Source of the DNA: Oscillospiraceae bacterium | Lineage (GTDB): Bacteria; Bacillota; Clostridia; Oscillospirales; Ruminococcaceae | DNA: 6,940 nucleotides | NCBI GenBank assembly: GCA_020024235.1 | Contig: JAHHUA010000093.1 | Coordinates: 1-6,940 of the forward strand | Reading direction: 5' to 3' | Shown: positions 6,508 through 6,940 of the stretch, piece after piece | Layout: each line of letters begins with the position of its first letter | Position numbering within the stretch: the stretch's first letter is position 1 | Program-made: the position numbers and the translations under genes | Notes under the pieces: generated by a model | Database searches by the model: none | Told to the model about the DNA's origin: nothing | Seen by the model: the letters and a program-made list of their open reading frames with translations, nothing else

Positions 6508-6594
6508 GATAAGTTTTTAATTATTTTGCTGTTTTATCCCCATTTACAATTTAAAATATATTTTTCTGTATTAAATTATTTACCTGTTAATATC

Positions 6595-6638
6595 AGTATT
6601 TTAATTTGTTTCTTTTAAAGACAGCATATTAAAATACT
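6595..6638. repeat. 11-bp perfect inverted repeat in the ABC-F/tRNA gap
   Basis: AGTATTTTAAT at 6595-6605 is the exact reverse complement of 6628-6638, separated by 22 bases that contain a small palindrome, CTTTTAAAG (6612-6620). Neither strand has a T tract after the repeat, so it is unlikely to be an intrinsic terminator. It could be an operator-like site or a chance pairing in AT-rich DNA. Otherwise the 6438-6663 gap shows only the ABC-F promoter and a promoter-like match at 6629-6657; no coding sequence is evident in it. Confidence 0.4.
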
Positions 6639-6663
6639 TTAGCTATATGGGTATAATATATAG

Positions 6664-6692
6664 AAAAACCTCGAACGCATTTGCGTCCGAGG
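6664..6692 (-). terminator. Intrinsic terminator of the tRNA-Ser unit
   Basis: Read on the minus strand, CCTCGGACGC, a four-base loop AAAT and GCGTTCGAGG form a 10-bp stem with a single G-U pair, followed by TTTTT (plus 6664-6668). It lies 9 bases after the encoded CCA of tRNA-Ser(GCU). This is a textbook Rho-independent terminator, and its GC-rich stem stands out from the surrounding DNA. Confidence 0.93.
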
Positions 6693-6701
6693 CTTCTCGT
6701 C

Positions 6702-6791
6702 TGGCGGAGATGGAGGGACTTGAACCCTCGCGCCGGTTACCCGACCTACGCCCTTAGCAGGGGCGCCTCGTCACCACTTGAGTACATCTCC
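6702..6791 (-). tRNA. tRNA-Ser (anticodon GCU)
   Basis: A complete 90-base class II tRNA, with the encoded CCA at plus positions 6702-6704. The acceptor stem GGAGATG/CATCTCC is perfectly paired and the discriminator base is G. The D stem is CTC/GAG. The anticodon stem CGCCC/GGGCG encloses the loop CTGCTAA, with anticodon GCT (plus 6756-6758), reading AGC and AGU serine codons. A long variable arm (stem GTCGG/CCGGC with one G-U pair) is the serine hallmark. The T arm is GAGGG-TTCAAGT-CCCTC. It is the second tRNA of a two-gene transcript and is followed by a strong terminator. Confidence 0.97.
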
Positions 6792-6828
6792 ATTGGTAAC
6801 TTTATTTTGAAAAATATATAATTGAGAA

Positions 6829-6851
6829 CAGATATAAACAGGTTTTATCTG
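6829..6851 (-). repeat. Hairpin in the spacer between the two tRNA-Ser genes
   Basis: On the minus strand the bases directly after the CCA of tRNA-Ser(UGA) can fold into a 9-bp stem (6 bp plus 3 bp with one bulged base) around a four-base loop. The outer arms are CAGATA and TATCTG. No T tract follows, so it is probably not an efficient terminator; a role in processing the two-tRNA precursor is possible. The rest of the 60-base spacer is AT-rich with no clear promoter. Confidence 0.45.
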
Positions 6852-6938
6852 TGGCGGAGAGGGTGGGATTCGAACCCACGGCTCTTGCGAGTCACTGGTT
6901 TTCAAGACCAGCTCCTTAAACCGCTCGGACACCTCTCC
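6852..6938 (-). tRNA. tRNA-Ser (anticodon UGA)
   Basis: A complete 87-base class II tRNA, with the encoded CCA at plus positions 6852-6854. The acceptor stem GGAGAGG/CCTCTCC is perfect and the discriminator is G. The D stem is TCC/GGA. The anticodon stem CTGGT/ACCAG encloses the loop CTTGAAA, with anticodon TGA (plus 6902-6904), reading UCA and other UCN serine codons. A 15-base variable arm contains the stem CTC/GAG, and the T arm is GTGGG-TTCGAAT-CCCAC. It lies two bases from the window edge, so its promoter and any further upstream tRNAs are outside. It is upstream of tRNA-Ser(GCU) on the same strand, 60 bases away. Confidence 0.97.
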
Positions 6939-6940
6939 GT

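Noticed and set aside
6702..6862. Direct repeat GGCGGAGA at both tRNA 3' ends as possible attachment sites of a mobile element
   Set aside because: The repeat is explained by the shared acceptor ends and encoded CCA of two serine tRNAs. No integrase or cargo lies between them, only a 60-base spacer.

Overview
The window looks like a stretch of chromosome from a low-GC, Gram-positive anaerobe, most likely a motile member of the Clostridia. The evidence is AT-rich intergenic DNA, strong AGGAG-type ribosome binding sites, tRNA genes that encode their own 3' CCA, a Firmicutes-type YkpA/YbiT-like ABC-F protein and a CheV protein. Genus cannot be told from the sequence. No insertion sequence, prophage, CRISPR array or plasmid function is visible. 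I did not find a credible undescribed system, and most genes belong to well-known families.

Layout, left to right. (1) Positions 71-1414, plus strand: two tandem single-RCK (TrkA/KtrA-type) regulators of potassium uptake, 12 bases apart, with no membrane subunit in the window. They end at a perfect 14-bp hairpin that serves as a terminator for both strands. (2) Positions 1482-2384, minus strand: cheV, a CheW-receiver fusion for chemotaxis, standing alone. (3) Positions 2385-2599: a 215-base divergent intergenic region with candidate promoters for cheV and for the next operon. (4) Positions 2600-4792, plus strand: a tightly packed three-gene operon of cobalt-precorrin-8 methylmutase (cbiC), a pyridoxamine/pyridoxal kinase and an AlkD-type DNA glycosylase. 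The first two genes overlap by one base, and the third starts 4 bases after the second stops. (5) Positions 4845-6437, minus strand: an ABC-F ATPase convergent with the operon. (6) Positions 6438-6701: a 264-base AT-rich gap holding the ABC-F promoter, an 11-bp inverted repeat and the terminator of the tRNA unit. (7) Positions 6702-6938, minus strand: tRNA-Ser(GCU) and tRNA-Ser(UGA), both complete and read in the order UGA then GCU. No gene-free stretch exceeds 300 bases.

The genes form separate units and not one pathway: potassium homeostasis, chemotaxis, cofactor synthesis with base repair, ribosome-associated ATPase, and serine tRNAs. The most notable observation is the ABC-F protein. Its degenerate Walker A and Walker B glutamate in domain 2 and its degenerate signature in domain 1 should all fall on the same composite ATP site. 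The protein would then have one catalytic and one inactive site.
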